Positions 44,292 through 53,099 of a DNA stretch of 64,000 nucleotides are shown in pieces; positions within the stretch are counted from its first letter, which is position 1, and each line of letters opens with the position of its first letter. The stretch comes from an uncultured Oscillospiraceae bacterium. Its GTDB lineage: Bacteria > Bacillota > Clostridia > Oscillospirales > Oscillospiraceae. The stretch is from the NCBI GenBank assembly GCA_910588975.1, contig CAJUSE010000001.1, positions 59,505 through 123,504 of the forward strand. The letters run 5' to 3'. The notes under the pieces are model-generated. The model was not told the DNA's origin. It worked only from the letters and a program-made list of their open reading frames with translations, and searched no databases. A program made the translations under genes and the position numbers.

Positions 44292-45062
44292 TTATTTGAT
44301 CTCTCGGTGGCGAAAAATCGCCAGCCCAAGAACCGTTGTCACACTCAGCCATCCCAAAAACAACAGAAAGCTATATAGAACGGCGTGCTCGCCCTCACTC
44401 CAAAGGACTTGGTAGGGAGCGGCGTAATAGAGTCGGGAAAACCAGTAGAGGAATCCATGTTTCGCCTCACTGCTCCCCACTTCATAGCCAATAAAAGCCA
44501 GGGGTGAGCCAATGACAGACAACAAATAGACGATCAGCATCGCCCCCACCGGCCCTTTCATCACAAAGAGCAGGAACATGGTAAAACACAGGGCGGACAG
44601 CCAGGTAAACCAGCCCATGACCAGGGTGGTTGCCAGTGTGTCCCACATCTCCGGCGATGGGACTATCCCATTTCGCCCAAAGAAAAACATCCCCAGGAAA
44701 TACACCGCAAGCACAATCAGGGCACATATCGTCCCGGTGACAGCGGCAGCTGTCAGCTTCCCAACATATACGCCGACCCGGGGAACTCCATAAACGATCT
44801 CATTTTTCAGTGTCCCGTGGCCATACTGGTCATCAAAGGTCAGCACAGCAAAGATGGGCGCCAAGAACAATCCAACAGGAACAACAGCCACCAGAAAGGC
44901 TATATAGACCTCTTGGATGCGGAGCTCCCCGGCCCCTCCCACCTCCAACGCAAAGCCGGGGAACAGGACAAAACACTCCAGAAAAAGCAGGAGGACCATC
45001 CCGATCCAAAGACCTTTTCTATGCCGCAGCTTATAAAACTCTGCCGAAATATAATTGAGCAT
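44292..45062 (-). CDS. ABC-2 type permease (second)
   Basis: A 256-residue membrane protein with six hydrophobic segments and the start MLNYISAEFYKLRHRKGLW typical of lantibiotic/bacitracin-type permeases. It is similar in layout to the neighbouring permease (both have a Tyr-Lys/Ile-Leu-x-Arg-Arg N-terminus and a conserved LKNEV/IxYG motif), so the pair arose by duplication. It is 1 bp from the first permease. Confidence 0.88.
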   Translation of the reverse strand: MLNYISAEFYKLRHRKGLWIGMVLLLFLECFVLFPGFALEVGGAGELRIQEVYIAFLVAVVPVGLFLAPIFAVLTFDDQYGHGTLKNEIVYGVPRVGVYVGKLTAAAVTGTICALIVLAVYFLGMFFFGRNGIVPSPEMWDTLATTLVMGWFTWLSALCFTMFLLFVMKGPVGAMLIVYLLSVIGSPLAFIGYEVGSSEAKHGFLYWFSRLYYAAPYQVLWSEGEHAVLYSFLLFLGWLSVTTVLGLAIFRHREIK

Positions 45063-45063
45063 T

Positions 45064-45828
45064 TTAATTGATCTCCCGCTTACAGAAAGAAATCAGGCCA
45101 ATGAGAGTAGATACCACCAGCCAGAGCATCCCAACCATCCAGGCATAAGAGAGGTCGCCCACACCACGCAGGACACCATCCATAGGAGTGGCGACAAGCC
45201 AATACTTAACGGTGGACAGTACCGGGGCCAACCGGGGCAGAAACATCTGCATCAAGTCCAAAATATTTCCCCCGGACAAAATCACAATATAGATCACTGT
45301 GGCCGATGTAGAGCCCTTTGACAGGAAAATGAGCATGTGGATAAGCCCCAACCCCCCCAACCACACAGGCAGAGCAGCGGCCAAGCTGGCACCTAACTGG
45401 GAAAATTGCTCTGCCGCCAAGGCCGGCTCCCGTACCGGGAACATCACCGTCGCCAGAGCGACGTAGAATACCAGCACGAGAGTGCAGAGGGCCACGGCGG
45501 TCATGCACGCCGCCAGCAGTTTTCCCAAGTAGATCCGCCCTCGGAAAAGCCCGTAGGAGACTTCGTTTTTCAAGGTGTTTTGCTTATATTGGTCAGAAAA
45601 AACAATATCTACAACAGCAGGCACCAGATAAAGCCCCATAGAGAGGGTCATGGGCAGAACGCCCAGCACATCATTGAAGGTTGTGGCATTGGAGAAGCCG
45701 GCCGTTCTCAAGAGAATGAGGAGCAGCGCCTCGCCTCCCAGGAGGAAACCGAGCATGCCCAGCGTGTAAGTCCTACGATGGAGGATCTTATATAATTCCG
45801 CATTGAGATAATTACCCATGACGGACAC
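45064..45828 (-). CDS. ABC-2 type permease (first)
   Basis: A 254-residue membrane protein with six hydrophobic segments. It begins MSVMGNYLNAELYKILHRRTYTL and contains QYKQNTLKNEVSYGLFRG, matching the DQYGHGTLKNEIVYGVPR of its partner. It overlaps the end of the ATPase gene by 17 bp, which indicates coupled translation. It forms the membrane channel of the exporter with the second permease. Confidence 0.88.
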   Translation of the reverse strand: MSVMGNYLNAELYKILHRRTYTLGMLGFLLGGEALLLILLRTAGFSNATTFNDVLGVLPMTLSMGLYLVPAVVDIVFSDQYKQNTLKNEVSYGLFRGRIYLGKLLAACMTAVALCTLVLVFYVALATVMFPVREPALAAEQFSQLGASLAAALPVWLGGLGLIHMLIFLSKGSTSATVIYIVILSGGNILDLMQMFLPRLAPVLSTVKYWLVATPMDGVLRGVGDLSYAWMVGMLWLVVSTLIGLISFCKREIN

Positions 45829-46735
45829 CTCCGATCAGGTTCAGGAAGTAGTCTTCCAGATTGGCCCCCCGGTGATCCATACCGTAGAGGGATATCCCCT
45901 GTCCAATGAGCAGATTGGTGACCTTCTGAGGACTTTCCAGCCCCTCATAGAGACGGATGACCCCGCCGGGCAGCACCTCAAAGTCCCGATAGCCAAGCTC
46001 CCGTTCCAACAGCGCAGCAGAGCGTGGGGCATCGTCCACCTTCAGTTCCAAACAATCCCGGCACTTTTCGGCCAAAGCAACGGCACTGACCTGCTCCAGC
46101 ATCTTTCCCCGATCAATAAAGCCATAGCAGGTGGCCAGGTTTTGCAGCTCGGAAAGGATGTGGCTGGAAATAAGGATAGTAGTCTGATACTGGCGGTTCA
46201 GCTCCAGCAGCAGATTTCGAAATTCTACGATTCCCTCCGGGTCCAGGCCGTTGATGGGCTCGTCCAACAGCAGCAGGTCGGGCCGGTTCATGAGAGCCAG
46301 GGCCAAACCCAACCGCTGCTTCATTCCCAGAGAAAAGGTCTTGAACTTCTTGTTTCCTGTATTCGTCAGGTTTGCCTGCTCTAACGCATCTTCCACCACA
46401 TGCTTACCAGCGATGCCCCGCTGACGGCGGTAGTACTCCAAGTTTTCCCTGGCGGTAAGATAGGGATAAAAGCTGGGGGTCTCCACCATGGCCCCGGTCC
46501 GGGACCGGGCGGCCTGAAGCTCCCGCTCCCCCGTATTGCCAAAAAGCTCTACCTCTCCCTCACTGGGCAGCGTCTGGGCGGAGACCATTCGAATGATGGT
46601 GGTCTTACCCGCCCCATTCCGGCCTACCAAGCCGTAGATCTCCCCCTTTGGGATGACAATGTCGGCATGATCCACCACGGTGGCACTGCCATAACGTTTG
46701 GTCAGCCCTCGGGTGACCAGCACATTTTCTTCCAT
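45812..46735 (-). CDS. ABC transporter ATP-binding protein (lantibiotic/bacitracin-type)
   Basis: A 307-residue ATPase with Walker A GRNGAGKTT at 38-46, the signature FSLGMKQRLGLALAL and Walker B LLLLDEPINGLDPEG. The C-terminal extension of about 80 residues is typical of the BcrA/CprA-type group. With two permeases it likely exports or resists antimicrobial peptides or acts as the sensor of the kinase. The start at 46733-46735 gives a normal family N-terminus. A promoter with repeats lies at 46784-46824. Confidence 0.9.
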   Translation of the reverse strand: MEENVLVTRGLTKRYGSATVVDHADIVIPKGEIYGLVGRNGAGKTTIIRMVSAQTLPSEGEVELFGNTGERELQAARSRTGAMVETPSFYPYLTARENLEYYRRQRGIAGKHVVEDALEQANLTNTGNKKFKTFSLGMKQRLGLALALMNRPDLLLLDEPINGLDPEGIVEFRNLLLELNRQYQTTILISSHILSELQNLATCYGFIDRGKMLEQVSAVALAEKCRDCLELKVDDAPRSAALLERELGYRDFEVLPGGVIRLYEGLESPQKVTNLLIGQGISLYGMDHRGANLEDYFLNLIGGVRHG

Positions 46736-46783
46736 AGATACATGACCTCGCTTTCTTTGAGCTGAGACCAGTTTATCAGATGG

Positions 46784-46824
46784 TCTATAAGTCAGCATCA
46801 AGCTAAGGTAAAGAATTTCTAAAG
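46784..46824 (-). promoter_or_regulatory. Promoter of the ABC/kinase operon with direct repeats
   Basis: On the minus strand the -10 box is TATAGA (46784-46789) and the -35 box is a weak TTTACC (46807-46812), 17 bp apart. Two CTTTA copies, 11 bp apart (46820-46824 and 46809-46813), lie over and just upstream of the -35 box, a typical place for an OmpR/PhoB-type activator. Confidence 0.5.
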
Positions 46825-46850
46825 TCTGAGCAGAAATCCTGCTTTTTTCA

Positions 46851-46879
46851 TTGAAGTGCCCCATGGGTCGTGTTACAAT
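46851..46879 (+). promoter_or_regulatory. Promoter of sdaAB-sdaAA
   Basis: TTGAAG (46851-46856) and TACAAT (46874-46879) with 17 bp between, 45 bp before the start codon. Confidence 0.65.
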
Positions 46880-46924
46880 AATCATAACAGCCCGCAAAAA
46901 AGACCGAAAAGGAAGTGTTGTCTC

Positions 46925-47593
46925 ATGCCCTTTATCAGCGTATTCGACGTCTTGGGCCCCAACATGATCGGGCCCTCCAGCTCCCACACAGCGGGGGCGG
47001 CGGTCATCGCCTATCTGGCCCAGAAAATGATTGCTCCGCCGCTGAAAAAGGTTGATTTCACCCTCTATGGCTCCTTCGCCAGCACCTACCGAGGCCATGG
47101 TACTGACCGGGCTTTGTTAGGCGGAATTATGGGATTTTCCACTTATGATACCCGTATTCGGGATTCCTTTGCCATCGCTCAATCCAAGGGGATCGAGTAC
47201 CATTTCATTCCCAATGAAACAGAGACTGACATCCACCCCAACACGGTGGACATCCGCATGGAGAATGCCGCTGGTCAGGTCATGGTCATTCGGGGCGAGT
47301 CTTTGGGCGGAGGCAAAGCCCACATTACCCGCATCAACGGTGTGGAGGTAGATTTCTCCGGGGAGTATAGCACGGTCATCGTGACCCAACAGGATGTGCC
47401 CGGCGTGGTAGCCCACATCACAAAAGTGCTCAGCGACAGGCAGGTCAACATCGCCTTTATGCGTCTGTTCCGGGAATCCAGGGGCAACACAGCCTACACC
47501 ATTGTGGAGTCCGATGGCAAACTGCCTCAGGAGATCATCGCCGAAATGAAGGCCAATCCCAATATCCGGGACGTGGTCATCATCCAGTCCTAA
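46925..47593 (+). CDS. sdaAB: L-serine dehydratase (ammonia-lyase), Fe-S, beta subunit
   Basis: A 222-residue protein with the SDH beta domain (NMIGPSSSHTAGA at about residue 12) and a C-terminal ACT domain (VTQQDVPGVVAHITKVLSDRQVNIA). With sdaAA it deaminates L-serine to pyruvate using an oxygen-sensitive [4Fe-4S] cluster, as in anaerobes. The start at 46925 gives the usual N-terminus; the upstream frame is not protein. The alpha subunit gene follows after 13 bp. Confidence 0.94.
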   Translation: MPFISVFDVLGPNMIGPSSSHTAGAAVIAYLAQKMIAPPLKKVDFTLYGSFASTYRGHGTDRALLGGIMGFSTYDTRIRDSFAIAQSKGIEYHFIPNETETDIHPNTVDIRMENAAGQVMVIRGESLGGGKAHITRINGVEVDFSGEYSTVIVTQQDVPGVVAHITKVLSDRQVNIAFMRLFRESRGNTAYTIVESDGKLPQEIIAEMKANPNIRDVVIIQS

Positions 47594-47606
47594 GGAGGAA
47601 AACAAG

Positions 47607-48482
47607 ATGAATTTGGATTTCAAGTCGGCCGCTGAGTTGTTAGCCTCATGCGATGAGGGTAGCTGTCCTATTTCCGAGATCATGCGCCGGCGTGAATGCG
47701 AACTGGGCGAGACCGATCGGAACACCATAGAGGAAAAGATGGCCCTGGCCTTGAAAATCATGCGGGACTCTGCTCTGGCTCCCCTCAACGCCCCGGTGAA
47801 GTCCATGGGCGGCCTGATCGGTGGCCAGGCAGAGAAGCTGACCCGGCACCGCCAGTCTGGCCAGGCTATCTGCGGTGATGTACTCAGCCGTGCCATGACC
47901 TACGCCATGGCCGTGTTGGAGGTCAATGCCTCCATGGGGCTTATTGTGGCCGCTCCCACTGCCGGTTCGGCCGGAGTGGTCCCCGGTGTCCTCTTGGCTC
48001 TTCAGGAGACCCACCAGCTGCCTGACGAGAACATCATAGACGCTCTCTTCAACGCCGGCGCTGTGGGCTTCTTAGCCATGCGCAATGCCACAGTGGCCGG
48101 GGCTGTGGGCGGCTGTCAGGCCGAAGTGGGCGTGGCCGCCGCTATGGCTGCCTCAGCGGCAGTAGAGCTCATGGGGGGTACTCCCCACCAGTGTCTGGAT
48201 GCCGCCTCCACTGTGCTGACGAATATGCTGGGACTGGTTTGTGACCCAGTAGGTGGATTGGTGGAGTATCCTTGTCAAAATCGCAATGCCGCCGGAGCCG
48301 CCAATGCCCTGCTGGCTGCAGAGCTGGCTTTGGCCGGTGTCCGCCAGCTTATCCCCTTTGACGAAATGCTGGAGACCATGTTTACCGTAGGCAAACGCCT
48401 GCCTTCGGAGCTGCGGGAAACTGCTCTGGGTGGCTGCGCCATCACCCCAAGTGCCTGTGCCGCCTGCGGCGGCTGTGGCTGA
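47607..48482 (+). CDS. sdaAA: L-serine dehydratase (ammonia-lyase), Fe-S, alpha subunit
   Basis: A 291-residue catalytic subunit. It contains PTAGSAGVVPGVLLAL, LGLVCDPVGGLVEYPC with cluster-ligand Cys, and the C-terminal GGCAITPSACAACGGCG. The ribosome binding site is AAGGAGG. It is ended by a strong terminator shared with the response regulator gene. This pair sits on the opposite strand between two parts of a signalling module that normally lie together. Confidence 0.95.
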   Translation: MNLDFKSAAELLASCDEGSCPISEIMRRRECELGETDRNTIEEKMALALKIMRDSALAPLNAPVKSMGGLIGGQAEKLTRHRQSGQAICGDVLSRAMTYAMAVLEVNASMGLIVAAPTAGSAGVVPGVLLALQETHQLPDENIIDALFNAGAVGFLAMRNATVAGAVGGCQAEVGVAAAMAASAAVELMGGTPHQCLDAASTVLTNMLGLVCDPVGGLVEYPCQNRNAAGAANALLAAELALAGVRQLIPFDEMLETMFTVGKRLPSELRETALGGCAITPSACAACGGCG

Positions 48483-48507
48483 TAGGCAAAACCGACCTCA
48501 ACACAGA

Positions 48508-48544
48508 CAAAGGGGCGGGCCGGTCATCGGTCCGCCCCTTTTTT
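48508..48544. terminator. Bidirectional terminator between sdaAA and the response regulator
   Basis: AAAGGGGCGG pairs with CCGCCCCTTT with inner CCGGT/ATCGG pairing; T-runs exist on both sides. Confidence 0.85.
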
Positions 48545-48548
48545 GCCG

Positions 48549-49238
48549 TCACAGTTCCGCCATTTTGAAGCCAATTCCCCAAACCGTCTTAATGTACTCC
48601 TTTTCGCTGACCTTGGCCAGCTTGGAGCGAAGGTTGGAAATATGGACGTTGACTGTATTGTCGTCCCCCATGTACTCCTCTCCCCAGACCCGAACATAGA
48701 TCTGCTCCCGGGTATAGACCTTTTTAGGCTGAGCCATGAGGAGGGCCAAAATTTCAAACTCCCTGGCGGTGAGGGGCACCTCCGTACCATTGAGGGTAAC
48801 GGTAACGCTCTCCCGCTCCAAAGTCAGCTCCCCCCAGTGGAGCGTCCCCTCCTGAAGTGCGCCGGAAAACTTCTTGTACCGCCGCAGCTGGGCTTCGATC
48901 CGGGCCAGGACCTCAGCATTGTCAAAGGGCTTGGGAATAAAGTCATCCGCCCCCAATTTGAGCACATCCACCCGATCCTCCAGACCAGCTTTGGCCGAGA
49001 GTACAATGATCGGCATGGTCTTTCCCTGACGCAGCCGGGCAATAAACTCCTCCCCGGTAAGGCCTGGAAGCATCAGATCCAGCAGAATAAGGTCATAGCT
49101 GTACTGCTCGGCCAACAGGGCAGCTTCAGAGCCGGAAAACGCCTGCCGACAGCTATAACCGGCATCGCTGACGATCTTGTAAAGCAGGTTGTTGATATCC
49201 AGGTCATCCTCCACGATCAGAATGTGGATGGTGTCCAT
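48549..49238 (-). CDS. OmpR/PhoB family response regulator
   Basis: A 229-residue protein with a receiver domain (VEDD at about 9-12, phosphorylation site Asp54 in ILLDLMLPG, Lys in IPKPF) and a C-terminal winged helix (LTAREFEILALLMAQ, then NTVNVHISNLRSKL). No kinase gene is adjacent. The only kinase in the region is the ABC-linked one at 43353-44255, and a common element in both promoters supports the pairing. Its own promoter is at 49272-49313. Confidence 0.93.
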   Translation of the reverse strand: MDTIHILIVEDDLDINNLLYKIVSDAGYSCRQAFSGSEAALLAEQYSYDLILLDLMLPGLTGEEFIARLRQGKTMPIIVLSAKAGLEDRVDVLKLGADDFIPKPFDNAEVLARIEAQLRRYKKFSGALQEGTLHWGELTLERESVTVTLNGTEVPLTAREFEILALLMAQPKKVYTREQIYVRVWGEEYMGDDNTVNVHISNLRSKLAKVSEKEYIKTVWGIGFKMAEL

Positions 49239-49271
49239 AAAAACATCCCCCTTTGTGGGTTTTTCAACTCT

Positions 49272-49313
49272 ATTATAGCGTTTTTCCCCGAAAAGGGTCT
49301 TAATTTTTCTTAA
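49272..49313 (-). promoter_or_regulatory. Promoter of the response regulator with TTAAGA direct repeats
   Basis: A good TATAAT (49272-49277) lacks a consensus -35 box. Instead two TTAAGA repeats exactly 10 bp apart (49308-49313 and 49298-49303, minus strand) overlap the -35 position, as expected for activation by an OmpR-type regulator. Confidence 0.55.
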
Positions 49314-49317
49314 AGTT

Positions 49318-50940
49318 TTATTTCACTCGCAGCTTCTTGACCAAATTTTCGTCCGGCTGGACCATCATGCTCTGGTATGTCGTGTAGATAACCATGCCCG
49401 GCTTGGCCCCCGCCGGCTTTTTCACATAGCGAACAGGGGTGTAGTCCACAGGGATTTTGCCCCCCTCCCGGCCCTGGGAAAACCAGGCCGCCAGAGCGGC
49501 AGCCTGGGCCACACTCACCTCGTCAGGCTCATTGCCCTCGGTCCACAGGATGACATGGGCGCCGTGTATCTTCTGGGTGTGGAACCACCAGTCCCACTTC
49601 CCCGCCTTTTTTGTGGTCAATAGATCATTTTGGGTATTGTTTTTTCCTACGGATACCCGCAGGCCACCATCGGTGCAGAACTCCATGGGCTTGCCTGCCA
49701 CCTGCCGGCCTCCCTTGGTCCCCTTCTTCTGGGTCCGGAGGTAGCCTGTCTCGATCAGCTCCTGGCGGATCTCCTGCAGATCCCGCTCTCCCTCTGCCAG
49801 GGAGAGATTTTCCAGTACGCTGTCCAGATAGTTCAGGTCCTCTTCTCCCTTTTCTATCTGTAAAGTCAATGCACTTTCCGCATTTTTGGCCTTATTGTAC
49901 TCCCGATAATATTTGGCTGCATTCTGCTGGGGCGTCAGCAGTGGGTCTATCTTTATTTCCACCTCTCGCAGCTCCGGATCATAGTAATCCTGCAGTCGAA
50001 CAGTAGAACATCCCTTTTCCAAAACATGAAGATTTGTGGTGAGGATATCTCCCAGCTCTCTTAACCGCTCACGGTCCAGAGTGGCGGCCAGCTCCTTCCG
50101 CTGGTTTTCTAACTTTCGGGCCGTGCGCTCCCGGGCGGTGCGAACCGCCCGCAGCAGATCCTCCCCCTTTTGGCGGGTCCGCTCCTGGCGCTCCCGAGTC
50201 TCGTAAAAGTCATCCAGCATGGCCCCAAAGGATGGATATTCCTTCAATTCTACCTCCGGCCCATATTGGAGAATGGGCAGAAAAGAAAAATCAAATGGGT
50301 GTCCTTCCCGCAGCAACACAGTAGCCGTAGAGGGATATTCCTTTACAGTGTTCCACATTTGTTGAATGACCGCTGCCAAATCTCCTGTCTCTCCACGAAA
50401 GCGCAGCTCTCTCTCCAAAAGAGGTGGAATGCCAAAGCGGGGCTCCAAAGGGCGATAGAACAGCCCGGGCAGCACCTGGCGCTGGCCGGTAGCCAGGTCT
50501 CCTTCTACCCGACGAGCACAGTCAATGATACGCCCCTCTTCGTCCAGCAAGATCAGGTTGGCCCACCGACCCATGCACTCCAGCACCAGCCGCCGCCCCA
50601 CTCGATCCCCCAGTTCATTCAGCGCCTCCAAATGGAGGGTGACCACCCGCTCCATATAGGGCTGGGTGATGTCCAGAATGCGGGCACCGCTCAAATGCTT
50701 ACGCAAAAGCATACAGAACATGGGGGGCTTGTCCGGGTTTTCCCGATCCAGAGTGGTCAGATGAATGCGTGGATGGCTGGGATTGGCCGAGAGAAACACT
50801 TTTACATTTCCCGCATTTCCTCGAACAGCTAACACCACATCCTGAGCACCAGGCTGGGATATTTTATCAATTTTTCCGCCCAATATGGCGGTACGCAGCT
50901 CCGTTAACACGGCAGAGAGGCAAAGTGCATCCAAAGCCAT
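49318..50940 (-). CDS. rqcH: RqcH / NFACT family ribosome quality control factor
   Basis: A 540-residue protein with the NFACT-N domain, HhH segment, long coiled coil (about 260-400) and the NFACT-R/DUF814 domain (GKNNTQND, then DWWFHTQKIHGAHVIL). In B. subtilis RqcH binds stalled 50S subunits and adds C-terminal alanine tails. It was formerly annotated as fibronectin-binding protein. Its start overlaps the mrnC stop by 1 bp. Confidence 0.94.
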   Translation of the reverse strand: MALDALCLSAVLTELRTAILGGKIDKISQPGAQDVVLAVRGNAGNVKVFLSANPSHPRIHLTTLDRENPDKPPMFCMLLRKHLSGARILDITQPYMERVVTLHLEALNELGDRVGRRLVLECMGRWANLILLDEEGRIIDCARRVEGDLATGQRQVLPGLFYRPLEPRFGIPPLLERELRFRGETGDLAAVIQQMWNTVKEYPSTATVLLREGHPFDFSFLPILQYGPEVELKEYPSFGAMLDDFYETRERQERTRQKGEDLLRAVRTARERTARKLENQRKELAATLDRERLRELGDILTTNLHVLEKGCSTVRLQDYYDPELREVEIKIDPLLTPQQNAAKYYREYNKAKNAESALTLQIEKGEEDLNYLDSVLENLSLAEGERDLQEIRQELIETGYLRTQKKGTKGGRQVAGKPMEFCTDGGLRVSVGKNNTQNDLLTTKKAGKWDWWFHTQKIHGAHVILWTEGNEPDEVSVAQAAALAAWFSQGREGGKIPVDYTPVRYVKKPAGAKPGMVIYTTYQSMMVQPDENLVKKLRVK

Positions 50941-51344
50941 CAGGCATCCTCCATCATGATAGAAAATAGCTCATTGAGCCGGTCATTCTTCCCCTGAAGG
51001 TACAGCCAGCCAAAGAGAGCCTCCAGGGCAGTGGCCGTCTGATACTCCTCTCTGCTGGCGTTCTGCGGGATGGAATGAGGACTGGCGTTGCGGCCCCGGC
51101 GAAATACGTCTGACTCCTCCTCGGTCAGCAGGCCCTTGATCTTCTCCACCCGCCTGGCCTGGGCCGGAGCAGCCACATAACCCACAGCGGCCTTGTGCAG
51201 GCCCTTAGCCGTGGCCTTGCCGTGAAGACAGAGCCAGGAGCGGACCATGAGTTCAAAGACAGCGTCCCCAAGATGGGCAAGGCCCAGGTTGCTGATCCCT
51301 GTCAAAGCGTTTTTATCCACATTCAAATGAAAATAGTCTGCCAA
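50940..51344 (-). CDS. mrnC: Mini-ribonuclease III
   Basis: A 134-residue RNase III-like nuclease without a dsRNA-binding domain; in B. subtilis it matures 23S rRNA. The catalytic-helix sequence GLAHLGDAVFELMVRSWL and a conserved C-terminal ATALEALFGWLYL are present. No ATG is well placed; a TTG at 51342-51344 with AAAGGGG upstream gives the normal family length. A longer frame starts at 51434. It is translationally coupled to rqcH. Confidence 0.85.
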   Translation of the reverse strand: MADYFHLNVDKNALTGISNLGLAHLGDAVFELMVRSWLCLHGKATAKGLHKAAVGYVAAPAQARRVEKIKGLLTEEESDVFRRGRNASPHSIPQNASREEYQTATALEALFGWLYLQGKNDRLNELFSIMMEDA

Positions 51345-51495
51345 ACCGCTCGCCCCTTTCCGTAAGGCAAAGGTGCAAATCCCTTTGCTTAACAACGGTA
51401 TGATAGCACAAAGGCAAAAAATAGGCAAGTCCATACAGGGTTTCTGGCCAGCAGCGCTCTATCGGGATAATATGGAATGGCCTCCGTTCCCACAA

Positions 51496-51530
51496 AATAA
51501 AACTGCCGTCCAAATGGACGGCAGTTTTAT
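51496..51530 (-). terminator. Terminator after the O-antigen-ligase-family gene
   Basis: AAAACTGCCGTCC pairs with GGACGGCAGTTTT around a 4-nt loop. A T-run follows on both strands. Confidence 0.9.
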
Positions 51531-51542
51531 CTATCATGCAAA

Positions 51543-53072
51543 TCAATCTTCTGCCCGCTCACACAGCTTGGCACAGGCCGTGATTAGGCCAAAAAGGAAG
51601 AACCAGATAAACATATTCCGGGCATAAAACCAGGTGTATTCGGCAACGGAGATGAGCAGGATACCACAAAATCCGGCCACAGCGGCGGCCAGTAGATTTT
51701 TCACCCGCCGATCAGTCCCACGGGCATAGGCCTTGACCGCTGTTTTCAGTTGGAACAGAATAGTCCCAAGGAATGTCAGAAGGCCAAAGAGCCCTGTTTC
51801 TGCCCATATCTGCAAATAGTTGTTGTGGGTGTGAATGGGGTAGTTGCCGTCAAACATAGGCGGGTAGCCCTTGAACGTCTGCTTGAGCACATCGCTGCCC
51901 AATCCCACACCCCGGAGCCAGTAGTCCTTCATCAGTACACCACTGGCCTTATAGATGGCAAAGCGGTAGCTGGTAGAAGAGTCCTTTGTATTGCCAATAG
52001 TGAGAATACGGTTGTAAATGGTTTCCGGCAGCAACGGAATGGCACACACGCCCAAAACAGCCAGCAGAGGAATCAGCTTCCAGTTCCAAAAAGCCACAAA
52101 GACCACTGTAGCCAGGGCAAACCCAAGCCAGCCGGAACGGGAATAGGTAAAAGCAAGGGCTATACCGCATATCCCCAGGGCAAACAGGGCGGCCACCTTT
52201 CCCCGCCACTCCCTGGCATTGAGAAACAGCGCATAGGTCAAGGGCATCAGCATAACCAGCAGTTCAGCAAAATTATTGGGGTTATCAAAGAAGGCATACA
52301 CCCGGCCAGGCATACCGGCATTGACCAGCATATCCTGCTGGTTGGCCACCACCTCTACCCCAATAACCCCCTGATAGCAGCCATAGAGTGCCACCACCGT
52401 CAGGCCGGCTACCACCGTGATCACCACAGCCTCTACCTGCTCATACCGCTTCACCGAGCTTACAGCCAACAGGCACAGCAAGAAGGCGGCCAGGTAGAAC
52501 CCCACGAAGCGAATGGACAGCTTCCAGTCCAGCGACCAGAGAAATCCACAGCAGATAAAGGCCATAAACAAGGTGAAATGAGGACCCAGGCGGGACATCT
52601 CCAGTCGATTTTCCGGCCGTGCGGCGTTGCCCAGGGCAAAAATGCCAAAGAGGGCCATTGCCCCCAGCAGGGCATAGCGGTTATCCCAACGGCTGTGGGG
52701 TACCATGAGCATCAGGGCGATAAAGCCCCCTAACAATCCGAAAGAGCCAATGCCCAGGCCATTTAACGCCCGACAAAATAAACTGCCGTCCCAAAGGCCC
52801 TTCCCTGCCTTATAAAGCCAACCGCAAAAGGCTCCGGGCAGGTTGAGGATCAGGCTGAGCAGCCGTTCCACCCAACTGCCCTCCCAGCTTTTGCTCAGTG
52901 CACCCTCTCGCCAGACTACGCTGCACAGGGCACTGCCTTTTACGCAACTGGCAAGCCCCTGGCCAAAGCGTCGGCACGCATTTCCCACCCAGCTATCCTG
53001 CCAGGCCCCGGTCAAAGTTCTCCAAATTGTGAGAAAGAATTGGCAAAGCAGACTGCTTTCCACGATTTCCAT
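51543..53072 (-). CDS. O-antigen ligase family membrane protein
   Basis: A 509-residue membrane protein with about eleven hydrophobic segments. The WzyC/RfaL-like family region is seen in FDNPNNFAELLVMLMPL, then YSRSGWLGFALA, then the large loop ending in HTHNNYLQIWAETG. Such proteins join or polymerise surface glycans on the outer face of the membrane. In a Gram-positive this suggests a role in cell-surface polysaccharide or teichoic-type polymers. An unusual Trp-rich N-terminal extension of about 115 residues precedes the first clear membrane segment. It follows a glycosyltransferase gene by 27 bp. Confidence 0.85.
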   Translation of the reverse strand: MEIVESSLLCQFFLTIWRTLTGAWQDSWVGNACRRFGQGLASCVKGSALCSVVWREGALSKSWEGSWVERLLSLILNLPGAFCGWLYKAGKGLWDGSLFCRALNGLGIGSFGLLGGFIALMLMVPHSRWDNRYALLGAMALFGIFALGNAARPENRLEMSRLGPHFTLFMAFICCGFLWSLDWKLSIRFVGFYLAAFLLCLLAVSSVKRYEQVEAVVITVVAGLTVVALYGCYQGVIGVEVVANQQDMLVNAGMPGRVYAFFDNPNNFAELLVMLMPLTYALFLNAREWRGKVAALFALGICGIALAFTYSRSGWLGFALATVVFVAFWNWKLIPLLAVLGVCAIPLLPETIYNRILTIGNTKDSSTSYRFAIYKASGVLMKDYWLRGVGLGSDVLKQTFKGYPPMFDGNYPIHTHNNYLQIWAETGLFGLLTFLGTILFQLKTAVKAYARGTDRRVKNLLAAAVAGFCGILLISVAEYTWFYARNMFIWFFLFGLITACAKLCERAED

Positions 53073-53099
53073 GGATGTTTCTCCCTTTTCTATGGTCTT

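Noticed and set aside
46856..46924. N-terminal extension of sdaAB
   Set aside because: The frame is open upstream but covers the promoter -10 region; the start at 46925 gives the family N-terminus.
51750..52733. 327-codon rightward open frame over the O-antigen-ligase-family gene
   Set aside because: Gln/His-rich antisense translation of a membrane protein gene.
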